A stretch of DNA of 64,000 nucleotides from Anadara kagoshimensis (GCA_021292105.1 CM037869.1:38200655-38264654), one strand, 5' to 3'. Shown: positions 23,155-33,510, numbered from the stretch's first letter. The notes: a model not told the origin generated them from the sequence alone. Program-made: numbers and translations.

Positions 23155-23355
23155 TATAACCTTTGACATTTTAATAAATTGACATGATTATTACATGACC
23201 TTTGACATTTGAATATATTGACCTGATTTATAACAACTTGACCTTTGACATTGGAATATATTGACCTGATTATAACAACATGACCTTTGACATTTGAATA
23301 TATTGACCTGATTATAACAACATGACCTTTGACATTGGAATATATTGACCTAATA
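23155..23355. repeat. Tandem repeat, about 50-bp unit with TGACCTTTGACAT
   Basis: Five units containing 'catgacctttgacatttgaa' and 'tatattgacctgattataac'. The core contains direct TGACCT/TGACAT half-sites one base apart, resembling a DR1 nuclear-receptor element. Looser copies of the motif precede it from about 22965. Confidence 0.85.
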
Positions 23356-23593
23356 ATTACAAATTCAACACTAATAGCTGTTTATACCTAATCTTTTAAT
23401 CACTTTTCAATATGTTGTCATCATTAACAAACTGGAGTAGGTGTTGTATGGTACTCATGCTTTTTACACAGATAAGATTGTAGATAGTATCTCTTCTGAT
23501 CAGTTGTCTAAAAAAACTAAAGATAAAAATAGGCCATTACTTGTTTAAAAGGAACTCTGACATAAGCATCGCTGGTTGTTATATATACATATA

Positions 23594-23771
23594 CAGTCAA
23601 ACCTGTCTATAAAGGCCACCTAAAGGAACCAGTAAAAGTGCCCCTTATTGGCAGATGGCTTTATACACAGGTTCAAATAATATGAATAAAGAACAATCGG
23701 GATACAATTTAACTGGCCTTTATAAACAGGTGACCCTTATATAGAGGTGGTCTTTAAGGCAGGTTGGACTG
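23594..23771. mobile_element. 178-bp pogo-like MITE, complete copy
   Basis: The ends are inverted: left 'cagtcaaacctgtctataaa', right 'ttaaggcaggttggactg'. TA dinucleotides flank both sides, the target duplication of Tc1/mariner/pogo transposases. There is no coding capacity. Copies of the same length occur at 31965-32142 and 51649-51827. Confidence 0.88.
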
Positions 23772-26284
23772 TATAGTCTTGTATGAAGATGCCACTGATA
23801 CAGGGAATGAAACCCAGGCCACCTGTTTATAAAACCACTGCCGTCAGTTGACCTAAAAACTCAAGATAAAAATAGGCCGATATTGGCATCGGATAAGTGC
23901 CAATGAAAGTCCATAAATAATCCCAAGCCTCTTTCACCACCTTAAAGCCAAACTTGTTTAAAAGGATCTGCCAGATTAACATCATTGGAAGTAAAAATTA
24001 AAAAAAAATTAGGCTCTTTTATCACCTTATAGTCAATGTTGTATAAAAAAGCACTGCAAGATAAGCTGCTCTGACTGATAAAGTCAATTTTGTATAAAGG
24101 GAACTGACAGATTAGCATAAAACAAAGTCTATAAAAATCCTTCCCTCTTAGAGAATTTCAGGCAGTAAATCTTTAGCAGTACAGAGTTTATTAATTCCTC
24201 TCTTTCTGCTATACTCATATGAACAATCAAAGCCTAGCTTGCAGTCAGTGTTGTGAGTGAATGTGGACTTTTCAAATACTAAATTTTCAAAAAAGTTCAT
24301 AGGAATAAAGAAGAAAGTTACTGTCAAGCCGTTATAATCTTAAGTAATGTAAGGAAACTGCCATTAAATAAGTGACATAAAAAATACATAAATAATTCCC
24401 AGCCTCCTTTTCTGTTGGGAAACTCATACCTTTCTAGTAAACCATAAAGTGGTTGGCTTTTATCCATAAATTTAAGACTTAAGCTTTTGATTTAGGATGT
24501 GCTAAAAGACAGTATTTTCAGGCAATGCCAACTGGAATTTCTATTCAATGTTACTCATGTAGATTTCAACAAAAATGTATATTATTTACAATTATTGGTA
24601 AAACGTAATAATATACCAATGAGAAGATGGCCTTTTATTAAAAAAAAAAAAAAAAAAAAGAGAGAGAGAGAGAAAGGTATGATAATGACAATTTGGCAAG
24701 TAAATTTGCTGGCTGTGTGTGAGATAGTTTCATGGTGACTATGGGTTTCACTTTTGGTTGTGCGTTAGTGACTTGGAAACTGATCAGAAGAGATTTGTCT
24801 ACAGTCTTGGAATAAAACTTTAATTTTTCTTGGGTTTACAAAGCAAATAACATTAGATAAAATATGGCATTTTTGCAACTTTCATTTCTTGATTCATGAT
24901 TGAAAAAAAACCCAGACAAATATGTCCCAATTAGTAAACATCCTGAAAAAATATGTCTTTAGATATAAGCCACTATAAAGGACACACAGGCTTTAAATCT
25001 CAAGGAATGACTTCACTTGTTTACCATGGCTTCTTGAATTAGTTGTAGTTTCTGCCATTACTAGGAACCCTTGTGACTATGTATCTTTTTTACAACATTG
25101 TCATTGCACTGTTTTATGTTGTGCATTGATTACTCCCTGTTTTACTTTTACACCTTACAACATTTATTAAATAAATAAATAAATAAATAACCCTGATTTA
25201 TGTCTTGAATCAAGAATCGGAGTTCCAAAACTACCATGTGTTTATCATCTGTGAAGAAAATTATATGTAGTTGGATATTGTAATAAAAATATTGTAATTA
25301 CTAATGTTGGTGTCCATGGTTACTAAGTAATAATCCTACAATTTACTTGATGTCACAAGGATCTTAATTCCTGAAAATTCTTTGCTTGCTAGAAATTGTG
25401 GCCCAGAATTCAAAAACATTTTTATGAGAAGTAATCCTTTCATGGAGACTTTTGAATGATTTGATTCTTATTTTCAATTCTGAGGTATTATAAAAAATAT
25501 TTTTTTTTTTAGAATTATAAAAATTCTAATTTTAAAAAAAAATATCTGATTCACAAAAAAAACCCAGTGATTATACATGTGAATATTGGGATTATTACTA
25601 TGTAACCATTGCAATAGATGTAAACAAATGGTGATAGAGTATCGGAATTAACCATTTTAATGATACTAACTTAATCATAAGATTAATGCCCAAAACAATT
25701 TTCTTGTTAAATCTTATGCTGCAAAAACCAACCAAAATTTACTTTTTTCCAAAAAAATCTTTGATCTGAATTCCTGGAAATTCTTTGCTTGCTAGAAATG
25801 ATTTCTGATCTCATATTAGAATTTTCCTACCCACCTTATTTTTGTTGTAGTTTGAATTTTTATATTGTTTTACGGAATTATCTGATTTTCTATATTGAGA
25901 TGATATATATACATATGCAGCTATGCAAGTAAATAAATTAACTATACCATTTCCAACTGCTTCACTTCTGATAGTAGCTATGTTGACATCCAGTGACTTG
26001 AAGCCATTGTCCCATGGGTGGACATGGCTGAATGGTACTTTCACTGGCTTTCGAAGTCAAGGAACTCAGGACTTGATTTTCATCTCCTGCCCATTCTAGA
26101 GCGTAAAAAAGCTTATCACCAGAATAGTCTTTGGACTGAGACTCAAAAGCCAGGTCTTTTGTCTCATTGCACGCAAAAAAACACCGCAGTAGAGTAGGTA
26201 ACCTGTGGCACTACAGAGGACACATACCTAGAAAGGAATGAAACAGACTCAGCAAGACGATAAACGAAAAGGCTTGAAAAAATT

Positions 26285-26600
26285 AATGGTTGTCAAGTGG
26301 TTAAGACATTCTGCTCCACTTCTGAAATCATCTGTATGTGTGAGGTTATAAGTTTACATCCCCTGAAGTTGAGTGGAGTAATCAATTTTTATTTCCCAGT
26401 TAAGATTCTTTCACTTATATCCCGGGGTTAGTTCCAGGATGATCAAAGAAATCAGAGTGCCTTGAGAAAACAACCGACCTTCAGCAAGCAACATACTTTC
26501 TCACACAAAGGTCAGTGAGATTCCAACCTACATGTAGATGATAAGAGGTGCTGTGATACATAAGTGTGTGCTTTAGACCACTGGACCATCAAGGACCCAT
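26285..26600. mobile_element. Degenerate SINE with tRNA-like heads at both ends
   Basis: On the plus strand 'gttgtcaagtggttaagac' and 'gaggttataagtttacatcc' resemble a tRNA head. On the minus strand 'gatggtccagtggtctaaag' gives a second Leu-like head facing inward. Between them is the familiar SINE body in plus-strand reverse complement ('taagattctttcacttatat', 'aaccgaccttcagcaagcaa'). It may be two overlapping insertions in opposite directions. Confidence 0.5.
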
Positions 26601-27011
26601 GTGCCAGTCAGAATAAACTAGACTACCCTGATGTGGTCACCAATACCCATAGGCATCCCCTGCCCTGAAGGCATTGTTCCAAAACTTGTCAGCAGTCATG
26701 GTGGCCAAACAAAATTCAGACATTATTAGCCATGAAACCATATTCTGTGGGTTCATGTGTGAGATTATAGTTGGCTTCCCCTTCCCTGAAGTCATTGGGC
26801 TAAGTCTTAAAGCAGCTATGTTGTAGGCAAGTGGTTAATACATAATTAGCCTTAAAAAAGGTTGTAGGTTCATTGTGAGATTACATTTATCATCCACTAG
26901 CCTGAAGTCATTGTCCCAAAATTTCAAAGCACCAATCATTGAAAAGCTGGAAACATCAAATACAGACCACAGCAAAATTAATGATATAAAATATATGTAA
27001 CAGGAAAGATT

Positions 27012-27358
27012 GATTGAATGGGGTTTTACATCAGTCAAGAATATTTCACTTATATCAAGATGTCAACAGCTATAGATGTGGTGGCAGAAATTTTGACCTT
27101 TAATGCAGTGTACTCAGAGCAATGTTCAAAGACAGTTTTTTGATGTGCCACACCTGCCATGATACTACGAAATCAGTTTTTAAGGTCTCTTCAGAAGGAC
27201 CCTGTGACTTTCATTTCTAAATAAAAAATATTGGTAAACAAAACAGTCACAACCTGTTTTCAAGCCTTGGCGATACCCAACCCTTCAGGCCTTGGTTTGA
27301 ACCTTAACATCTGACATAGGAAGAGTGCATGCTCCCAACTGAGCTATCATAGTGGTGT
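27012..27358 (-). mobile_element. tRNA-headed SINE, minus strand, near full length
   Basis: On the minus strand the head reads 'gatagctcagttgggagcat' (excellent A box) and 'aaggttcaaaccaagg' (B box). A roughly 250-bp body follows, ending 'ttgatataagtgaaatattc' and 'ttgactgatgtaaaacccc'. The tail matches those at 8765 and 62123. Confidence 0.8.
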
Positions 27359-27383
27359 AACATGAAAAAGAAGAAATAATTGG

Positions 27384-27447
27384 GGTTGGAACTTGGTCCT
27401 AACATACACTGTGAACAAGTGGGTTACCAGCTGAGCTACCCCAAGTT
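27384..27447 (-). mobile_element. tRNA-like SINE head, minus strand, solitary
   Basis: On the minus strand it reads 'ggggtagctcagctggtaac' and 'accaagttccaacccc', close to a tRNA A box and B box. No recognised SINE body follows in the expected direction. A decayed tRNA pseudogene or SINE head is the best reading. Confidence 0.55.
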
Positions 27448-27898
27448 ACTAATATTCTATCAGTGAAGCAGTTGTTCCTTTCTCCTTTTTCACCCCACTA
27501 ATCTTTTCTGTTCAATGAATGCGCATGGCTGAATATTATATAATCCTTTCAATTTATTTATCTTTTCATTTAAAAAAAACAATTCTGTAATTTTATGCCA
27601 GTCCTCTGTTTATTTATGCTCCCCTCCTTTTTATGCTAATGCATCTCAATAATTTGTTTATTGTTGTATGATTTTAATTTTTTATGTTCTAACCATTGTC
27701 ACTTATTTATTTGCTTTTCAGCACATTTTGATATTTATTTGCCAAATTTTAAAATTTTATTTGTTTCATTTCTTTTATGCTCTTTTTCTCCTTCGTGCTT
27801 ATATTTTGCTTTGGTCACCTGCATGCGGTGTTCATACGCTTGGTCATCTGCACAATAACTGGTCCCTTAACTGTCGTCGTGGCAACCTGTATGTACAG

Positions 27899-28017
27899 TA
27901 CCAATGGTTGTCACCCCTGCCCCTGAAGCAGCCGCAACAGCAGCTCTGGTGGCGGCCCCTGCTGGCCTGATACCTACTAACGCACATAGTGTAAATTACT
28001 TTGACAGCAACCAACAG
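27899..28017 (+). CDS. mbl: muscleblind exon: Ala-rich segment
   Basis: Two bases complete the split codon from the previous exon (T+TA, Leu). Thirty-nine codons then follow, PMVVTPAPEAAATAALVAAP through VNYFDSNQQ, to donor 'gtacag' in phase 0. The acceptor is 'ctgtatgtacag'. It aligns loosely with vertebrate MBNL (SVVPMVHGATPATVSAATT), a low-complexity Ala/Thr/Val segment of the C-terminal half involved in self-association. The phase match with both neighbours is the main support. Confidence 0.85.
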
Positions 28018-28668
28018 GTACAGTCTCAATACCAAATTATTATTTTATAAAAGATTGAAAAATATTTGAATATTTCAACAGCAGGGTACAAATCACCACC
28101 AGAGAAATTTTGAAACTGTAAATTTTGAAGAACAAAAGATTCTTCAAAACAAATGTGAAATTTATATTTTGAAAAAAAAACAACTGATTACTGTAGATAT
28201 GTAATGAAGAAATTTATTTTCAAAAGTCATATTTAATTGAAACTAAATTGCCATTGCTTTGAATCTAAAGTAAAAATTGTGATATTTTAGGCATTATGTT
28301 TTGGGCAGATTCATCATTTACTATCAACACATCTGAAATTCTACAACTTTGCTTTTATCTAGAAACTAACATCAACCACTCTTTTGATTAACTAGAATTA
28401 AAACCTTAATTGATAATTTATGCAAATTATTTTAGTATTAATATTGCAATATTTTTTTCTAAGTAGAAAACACTATACACTTAGACTTATACATCTTAGA
28501 AATACTAACACACTATTAACCAAATACACAGGAGAGTTGTGATACCAGCTTTGTTTGTAAGTGGCTAAAATTGGTCTAAGAGTACTACCAACTAAAATGG
28601 TCTATCTCCTACAAGAAAAGAGGCAGACAGTGCCTTTTAAGGTTGTAAGTCATGTAAAAATAAAGCAG

Positions 28669-29358
28669 CAGGGGTTGAAAATTTTTTCAGATAAGTTAAA
28701 GCCCAGGACTTTTTTATACAGAAAACCAAAAGCCCCCAATTTTTTTTAAAAAGTCCAGAGTTAACTGCAAAATCAAGAAGAAAGACACAAATCAATATGC
28801 ATCATTTCTATAGGTTGTTAGAGGATACTTTTTCGGCAGTAATTACAATACATTTCCCCATAATCCTCATCATAGATCTAACCCATGGGAATTTGTCAAT
28901 CCATGGCTGTTGAAACAATCGAACATGCTTGTCCTTATCATATTTGGTGTCTTTATTGTCTTGTGAGTTTCTTTTCTTGCCACTGTAGCCAGATGCAGTC
29001 TGCTTGTTAGATGTGAAATTAAAATTAAACAGCGACATAATTGGACATGACTAAATATTTGAAGCGATTACAAGCGCTATAACTATCCAGATTTTTCTTT
29101 ATCAACCGAACGCTTGAACTGCCTACCAAATGACTAACATTTCTTACAAGCACTGTGATGATCAAGAATGAATGTAAACAACAACAGGGCAATGTGACTA
29201 CAAATGGTTTTTCAAAATTTTTTCAAGACAGTCGGAAATAAAATTCATTGGTCTTCTGAGTATTTAAGCCCAATGGGCTTTTCAATAGATTTTTTGCCAA
29301 GTCCTGCTTGCCAAATTTCTAGTCCCGGGCGTCGGGCTCGAAGAATTTTCAACCCCTG
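28669..29358 (-). mobile_element. hAT-like DNA transposon, internally deleted
   Basis: About 690 bp bounded by inverted ends 'caggggttgaaaatttttt' and 'gaattttcaacccctg', with subterminal matches ('cccaggact' / 'agtcctgc'). A direct AGCAG lies on both sides, shorter than the 8-bp duplication typical of hAT elements, so the class is not proven by target site. The CAGGGGT-type end and the short open frame inside both point to hAT. Only the beginning of a transposase remains. Confidence 0.6.
28808..29038 (-). pseudogene. N-terminal remnant of a hAT-type transposase
   Basis: Seventy-six codons from ATG at 29038 on the minus strand. A basic, Asn/Ser-rich start is followed by RLFQQPWIDKFPWVR and a GKCIVIT segment. 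Transposases and domesticated relatives with a TTF/BED-type zinc-binding domain (ZNF862-like proteins) begin with the same 'F-x-x-x-W-x-x-x-F-P-W-x-x' block followed by a Cys-containing strand. Only one of the expected zinc-binding Cys residues is visible and the catalytic domain is absent. Non-functional remnant. Confidence 0.55.
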
Positions 29359-29423
29359 AGCAGGCTTTTAAAGAAGCAGCACATCAGCAACATGATATGG
29401 CAATTGAAAATTTGATTGGATAG

Positions 29424-29880
29424 CCACAATATTTCTGCCAGTTCATCTCATGGTTAACATCAATATTTTTTCCAGTACATCACATGGTTAACCCAAAATA
29501 TTTCTGCCAGTACGTCTCATGATTAACACTAATATTGTTGCCAGTACATAACATGGCTAATCCAAATATATCAGTCAGTATATCACATGGTTAACCACAA
29601 TATTTCTGCCAGTACATCTCAGGTTAACACCAAATATATCTGCCAGTACATCACATGGGTTACCCCCTATATTTGCACCAGTATACCCCAGGGTTACCCC
29701 AAATATTTGCACCAGTACATAATATAGTTAACCCCCAATATTGCTGTCAGTACATCATGTGGTTAACCCCCAATATTTTCACCAGCACATCACTACGTTG
29801 ACTCAAATATTTACACCAGTACATTAAGTTCATCCCAGTATATCTGCCAGTACATCACATGTTCATTCCAATTACATCAG
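29424..29880. repeat. Tandem repeat, about 37-bp unit, roughly 12 copies
   Basis: The unit 'tgccagtacatcacatggtt' followed by 'aacccaaatatttc' is repeated with substitutions and small indels. Divergence grows toward the right end. It lies in the intron before the first exon of the extra finger pair. Confidence 0.88.
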
Positions 29881-31663
29881 GCTAGTAAACCTTCAGTACA
29901 TCACAAAACACAAAATTAAATGTGTCTCCATGGGAACATCTGGTTTAGTGTTAAAATTAAAAATTCAACCAACAAGAGTTTGGCCATTTTATAAACATTT
30001 AAAAACTATGTTACGATAGGTTGAAGGCGTTTGTTGAATTCTGCTTTAAATTCCTAACTTTCTAGTTTCTGCCGCCACAATAATGCTAGTCACAGTTAAA
30101 CTGAAGCCACATTTTTTTACTTGTCGGTTGATAATTGGTGATTTAATATCTCTGTTGGTGATTTGTAGCTGTTCTGCAATGTGTGTTTATACTTTTGAAG
30201 AAAAAAATTTTAAGAATTGAAATACAAAAAAAAAAAAAGAAATAGTTTATCAGATTTTTTTGTTAAAAATATTAAATATTGGAATTTCTGATAATTATTC
30301 TCAGTAGTGTATAGACTGTTAATTGGGAAAGTTTATTATCAATTAATTTTTTGGGGAAGAAGGAAAAATCAAATTATTCACTTATTTATATAATTTCATA
30401 TCAGATATTAAAGTCAGTGCAAATGCAACAGATATATGAAAATTGAATATTTGTGCAAGATAATTTTTCCTGCATTTTTACGTTCTGTGACTTAACACAA
30501 AAATAAAATGAATGCGAAACTTTCCCAATTAACAGTTGTTTATAATTTTATGATATTTATGTAGATCCATATATGTTGGTACTAAATTGTAGTAATTATA
30601 TATTGTGTTTAATCCACTAAATCACTATTAACAAACTATTTATTATTTAATTTCACATAAATAATTTTTTTTACCCGCTTCAATTAACATGCAGATTATT
30701 TACTTAATTTTCGAATACAAATGACAATTTCCAAAGCCATCATTTTTTCAAAAAAACATTTTGACTAAAGACAACTTAACTAGCAAAATATTTATTTTTC
30801 ATATTTATTTAACACATTTAATTAGTATGTTAATTTTTTTTTTTTTTTTTTTGCAGTTTAAACAATTTTTATTTATTTATTTCTTTATTTATTTCTATTG
30901 TTATACCATCCCTTATTCAACTGAAATATTGCAATACTTCTGCCAAGGCAATTATTGCATTTTCTTGGATATATTTGGAATTCTGTTGGGGTGGGGGCGG
31001 GAGTTAGGATATCTTTTAGTTCTGCATTTCTGGAATTGCCAGAAGTTGCAATTGCCAACCTTACTTAACCTCTTGATGTTTTTTCAAATTAGTTTTCAGA
31101 TATATCTCTATTTTGGCTAACATATATGTTGTCTTTCACTTTGTTAAATTCTTATTCTCTTCTTTTATTTACTTTGAAATTTTGTTATAAATTTCTTTTT
31201 TCTTTTTTTTATCTGGAATGTTATGGGTATTTAAAATTATTAACTACCACAACATTTTTTCTGAACTTCCCTTTTTTCCTTTTCTTTTAACTAAGTCTTT
31301 CAAGAATAGATTTTGGACTCTGAAAAAATGTGGTGAAAACTATGGAAAAATTGCTATTCTTGCATCAGAAATTGTAAATCTACGCTAGTCACATAACCAC
31401 ACTTAAAGACCTTATACCTGTAAAATTCTTTATCAGAAATCAATTTGTTCACAAATATAAAATATATTAATTGATCAAAGATGTTGACTAAAGTCAGTTT
31501 GCGATTGACTTAAGAAAAATGTTATTTAACCAATCAAAAAAGATTATTAAATAAATTTTTTTGATTGGTCAAAAAGCATTTATTTTTCCAGTCATTTTGA
31601 ACATAATTAACTTCTGTATGTATATATGAAATTTAAAATTGTACTTAATATTTAATTTTTCAG

Positions 31664-31748
31664 TTGCTGGACACCCTCCCAGCATGCCGAGATTTTAAAT
31701 TGGGCCTTTGTAATCGGCCAAACTGCAAGTATGTGCATGTTTTGGAGG
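31664..31748 (+). CDS. mbl: muscleblind exon: additional CCCH finger (ZnF5)
   Basis: Twenty-eight codons plus one base, acceptor 'atttttcag', strong donor 'gtaagt'. It encodes LLDTLPACRDFKLGLCNRPN then CKYVHVLE. The finger is C-X7-C-X4-C-X3-H at window residues 298, 306, 311 and 315, with the CRDF and CKYVH blocks typical of muscleblind-type fingers. Its spacing differs from ZnF1/3 (X6 in the middle). The phases match the exons before and after. Vertebrate MBNL1-3 as I know them have no finger here; whether related invertebrates do needs a database check. Confidence 0.87.
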
Positions 31749-31964
31749 GTAAGTATTTTTTTGACTGTTTATTCTTTGGTAAATTTGCATTGAAACAGAA
31801 CAAGGCAGACCATATGAACCTGTTATGAGTTTAATTCTTAGAGATTTATAAAAAATTATCTCATCCTGAATGGTTAAAAAATTGCTGATTTGATGTTAAA
31901 CAAAATAACATCAACTATAGCTACAATAATGGTTCTTACATGGACAGCTTGCATACAAAATGTA

Positions 31965-32142
31965 CAGTCAAACCTATCTATAAAGGCCACTCAAGGGAGC
32001 TAGTAAAAATGGCCTTAATAGGCAGGTGGCCTTTATATACAGGTCAAAAAATGTGAATAAAGAACAATTGGGATACAATTCTACTGACCTTTATAAACAG
32101 GTGACCTTTATAAAGAGGTGGCCTTTAAGGCAGGTTGGACTG
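31965..32142. mobile_element. 178-bp pogo-like MITE, complete copy
   Basis: Same length and ends as the copy at 23594 ('cagtcaaacctatctataaa' / 'ttaaggcaggttggactg'), with TA on both sides. It is inserted in the last intron of muscleblind. Confidence 0.88.
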
Positions 32143-32426
32143 TACATTGATTTCACATACAAAATCTAATCAGAATACATTGGCAACAGAGGTTTTGAAT
32201 ACAGTAAAACCTTGTTATAATGATATCTGATAAATTTCCCACCTCACTTATTGCCCCTGTATTTTAAAGTCCAAAAGCATTTTCTTTCATGTTTGATTTC
32301 TTTCCACTTCTTTTTATAATGCCAAAAACATGATAAACAATAGCAGCAATAAAGAAAAGGTTTTACTTTCTTTCTAACCGTGACTTTTTATAAGTAGAAA
32401 AACTCTTGACTGTGGTGTCATCAAAA

Positions 32427-32580
32427 ACAAACATACTAATCCATGTCCGAATCACAATCCAGAAGCAAAGTAAAAACTTTGGAAGTGACAAGTTATGTTA
32501 GACACGTGAACTTCCACCAGGAAAGTGAGGCCGAGTGCTCCGGAAGGGGTAATCACCTCCTGTTAAGCTAGATACACCCG
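32427..32580 (+). repeat. Dispersed repeat family A copy
   Basis: Begins 'tcaaaaacaaacatactaat' and runs through 'aagtgaggccgagtgctccg' and 'cacctcctgttaagctag'. It is very similar to the copies at 52195 and 61120, hence a recently active family. Confidence 0.85.
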
Positions 32581-32669
32581 CCACTCCATTACTCCACTCC
32601 ACTTATTTTCTACCCTAGTGCTATTCTAATGATCTTTTTGTAATTGCATGCATTTGTATTTTTTTGCAG

Positions 32670-32788
32670 ATTATGTTGAAGTGATGGACGGTCGAGTAAC
32701 AGTCTGTCGTGATTCAGTTCGAGGGAAGTGTTCGCGCCCCATGTGCAAATATTACCATATTCCAATACCTCTTCCAAATAGTAAATAG
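32670..32788 (+). CDS. mbl: muscleblind terminal exon: additional CCCH finger (ZnF6) and stop
   Basis: Two bases complete an Asp codon split by the intron. Thirty-eight codons and TAG follow, acceptor 'tatttttttgcag'. It encodes YVEVMDGRVTVCRDSVRGKC, then SRPMCKYYH and IPIPLPNSK. The finger is C-X7-C-X4-C-X3-H at window residues 331, 339, 344 and 348, with 15 residues after ZnF5's His, like the 16-residue gap of the ZnF3/4 pair. TVCRDSVRGKCSRPMCKYYH is identical to the ZnF4 segment at 13 of 20 positions, so the pair looks like an ancient internal duplication. The protein ends nine residues after the last zinc ligand. Confidence 0.88.
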
Positions 32789-33510
32789 GGAAAAAGTGAA
32801 ATCTACTTAATGACATCTGAGGTTCAAACAATGTTTTATCATCCAGAATGAATTGATTTGATTGGATGATTCCATGACAACCATTGGAGATCTTCCTTGC
32901 CATTGGATAATGTTATGACTGTCTCCATGGAAACTGGTGCTGTTAAACTTTTTTGAAAATAAGAAAACCAGTGATAATTTGTGATGTTTTTTTTTAAAAA
33001 AAATGAAGAATTACCCCAATTTATATATTTTAGAATGGTTTACTATTCTCCTAGATATTTTATAGGGGAATGATGTTTAAACTTAGTCAATATTTCTACC
33101 TTTAGTGAATTTATTAATTATTTTTTTTATTATTTGAATCTAAAAAAATTGTATTTGTAGTTTTTACAACTTGTAATGTTATAAGTTTGTGAGTTAACTA
33201 TGCTGATTTTAGTTTTTTACTAAATTTTTTGTTTTTGAATTTCTCCACAAAAAATATCAAATTGCTCAATTCATTAGATTTATCCATAATTTTGGGTGTA
33301 TTTTGTTTTTCACTCTTGACTTTTGTTTTGTGTTTTAAGCTATCAAGTTAACCCACTTTCTGCGTTTGGTCTGTGCTAACTTTTTTTTTAATTGGGGCGT
33401 TAATAACCTGTTTCTTCATCACCATGGTAATATGGGGTATTTGCTTTAGCTTTGTAATAAACTGAAAAGTTTCGCTGCTTCCCATTGGCTGTTTCAGATA
33501 ATTAATAAAA
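32789..33510 (+). other. Probable 3' UTR of muscleblind
   Basis: AT-rich sequence after the stop with AATAAA hexamers at 33456-33461 and 33504-33509. Muscleblind genes often have long 3' UTRs, so the true end may be kilobases further; another AATAAA near 43489 in T-rich context is one candidate. No sequence feature fixes the cleavage site. Confidence 0.4.
33456..33509 (+). terminator. Candidate polyadenylation signals
   Basis: Two AATAAA hexamers 48 bp apart ('gtaataaactg' and 'attaataaaagcc'), followed by T-rich sequence. In AT-rich DNA such hexamers are common by chance, so use is unproven. Confidence 0.3.

Larger units (their letters stand above)
22863..27898 (+). other. muscleblind intron (about 5 kb)
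   Basis: No further exon found. It contains the 'tgacctttgacat' tandem repeat at 23155, a complete 178-bp MITE at 23594, an A-run/GA microsatellite at 24640-24677, and a cluster of degenerate tRNA-headed SINE pieces between about 25.97 and 27.45 kb. Confidence 0.7.
28018..31663 (+). other. muscleblind intron (about 3.6 kb)
   Basis: No exon is seen. It carries the hAT-like deletion derivative at 28669-29358, the 37-bp tandem array at 29424-29880, and otherwise plain AT-rich sequence. An open frame at 30761-31120 is T-rich low-complexity and not considered coding. Confidence 0.7.
31749..32669 (+). other. muscleblind last intron (0.9 kb) with transposon insertions
   Basis: More than a third of this short intron is mobile DNA: a complete 178-bp MITE, a partial pogo-like end at 32203-32250 ('acagtaaaaccttgttataa') and a family A copy that ends about 90 bp before the acceptor of the last exon. 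The sequence 'cactccattactccactcc' next to it is a simple duplication. Confidence 0.75.
1994..32788 (+). other. mbl: muscleblind (MBNL family) gene, 3' portion, eight exons
   Basis: The eight exons listed below have AG/GT borders and compatible phases (0,0,0,0,1,0,1,stop). Joined, they encode 357 residues: Ala-rich linker, CCCH pair at window residues 93-146, basic exon, Gln/Ala-rich segment, then a second CCCH pair at 298-348 ending in TAG. Muscleblind proteins bind YGCY-containing RNA and control splicing, localisation and stability, in nucleus and cytoplasm. Vertebrate MBNL1-3 carry two finger pairs (ZnF1/2 and ZnF3/4). The first pair seen here matches ZnF3/4, because it follows an ADRLE junction (TDRLE in vertebrates) and has the C-X7-C-X6-C-X3-H then C-X7-C-X4-C-X3-H spacing. 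With the upstream exon expected outside the window, the full protein would have six fingers. Joining of the last two exons is supported only by phase and motif logic. Confidence 0.92.

Noticed and set aside
27285-27447. Functional tRNA genes
   Set aside because: A and B boxes are present but acceptor and anticodon stems do not pair, and SINE bodies follow; these are SINE heads or tRNA relics.
29424-29880. CRISPR array
   Set aside because: Units are directly contiguous and degenerate, without unique spacers, in a eukaryotic intron.
30761-31120. 119-codon open frame in an intron
   Set aside because: Phe/Ile/Leu-rich because of T-rich low-complexity DNA; no homology recognised.
32610-32903. 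97-codon open frame on the minus strand
   Set aside because: Antisense shadow of the terminal zinc finger exon.
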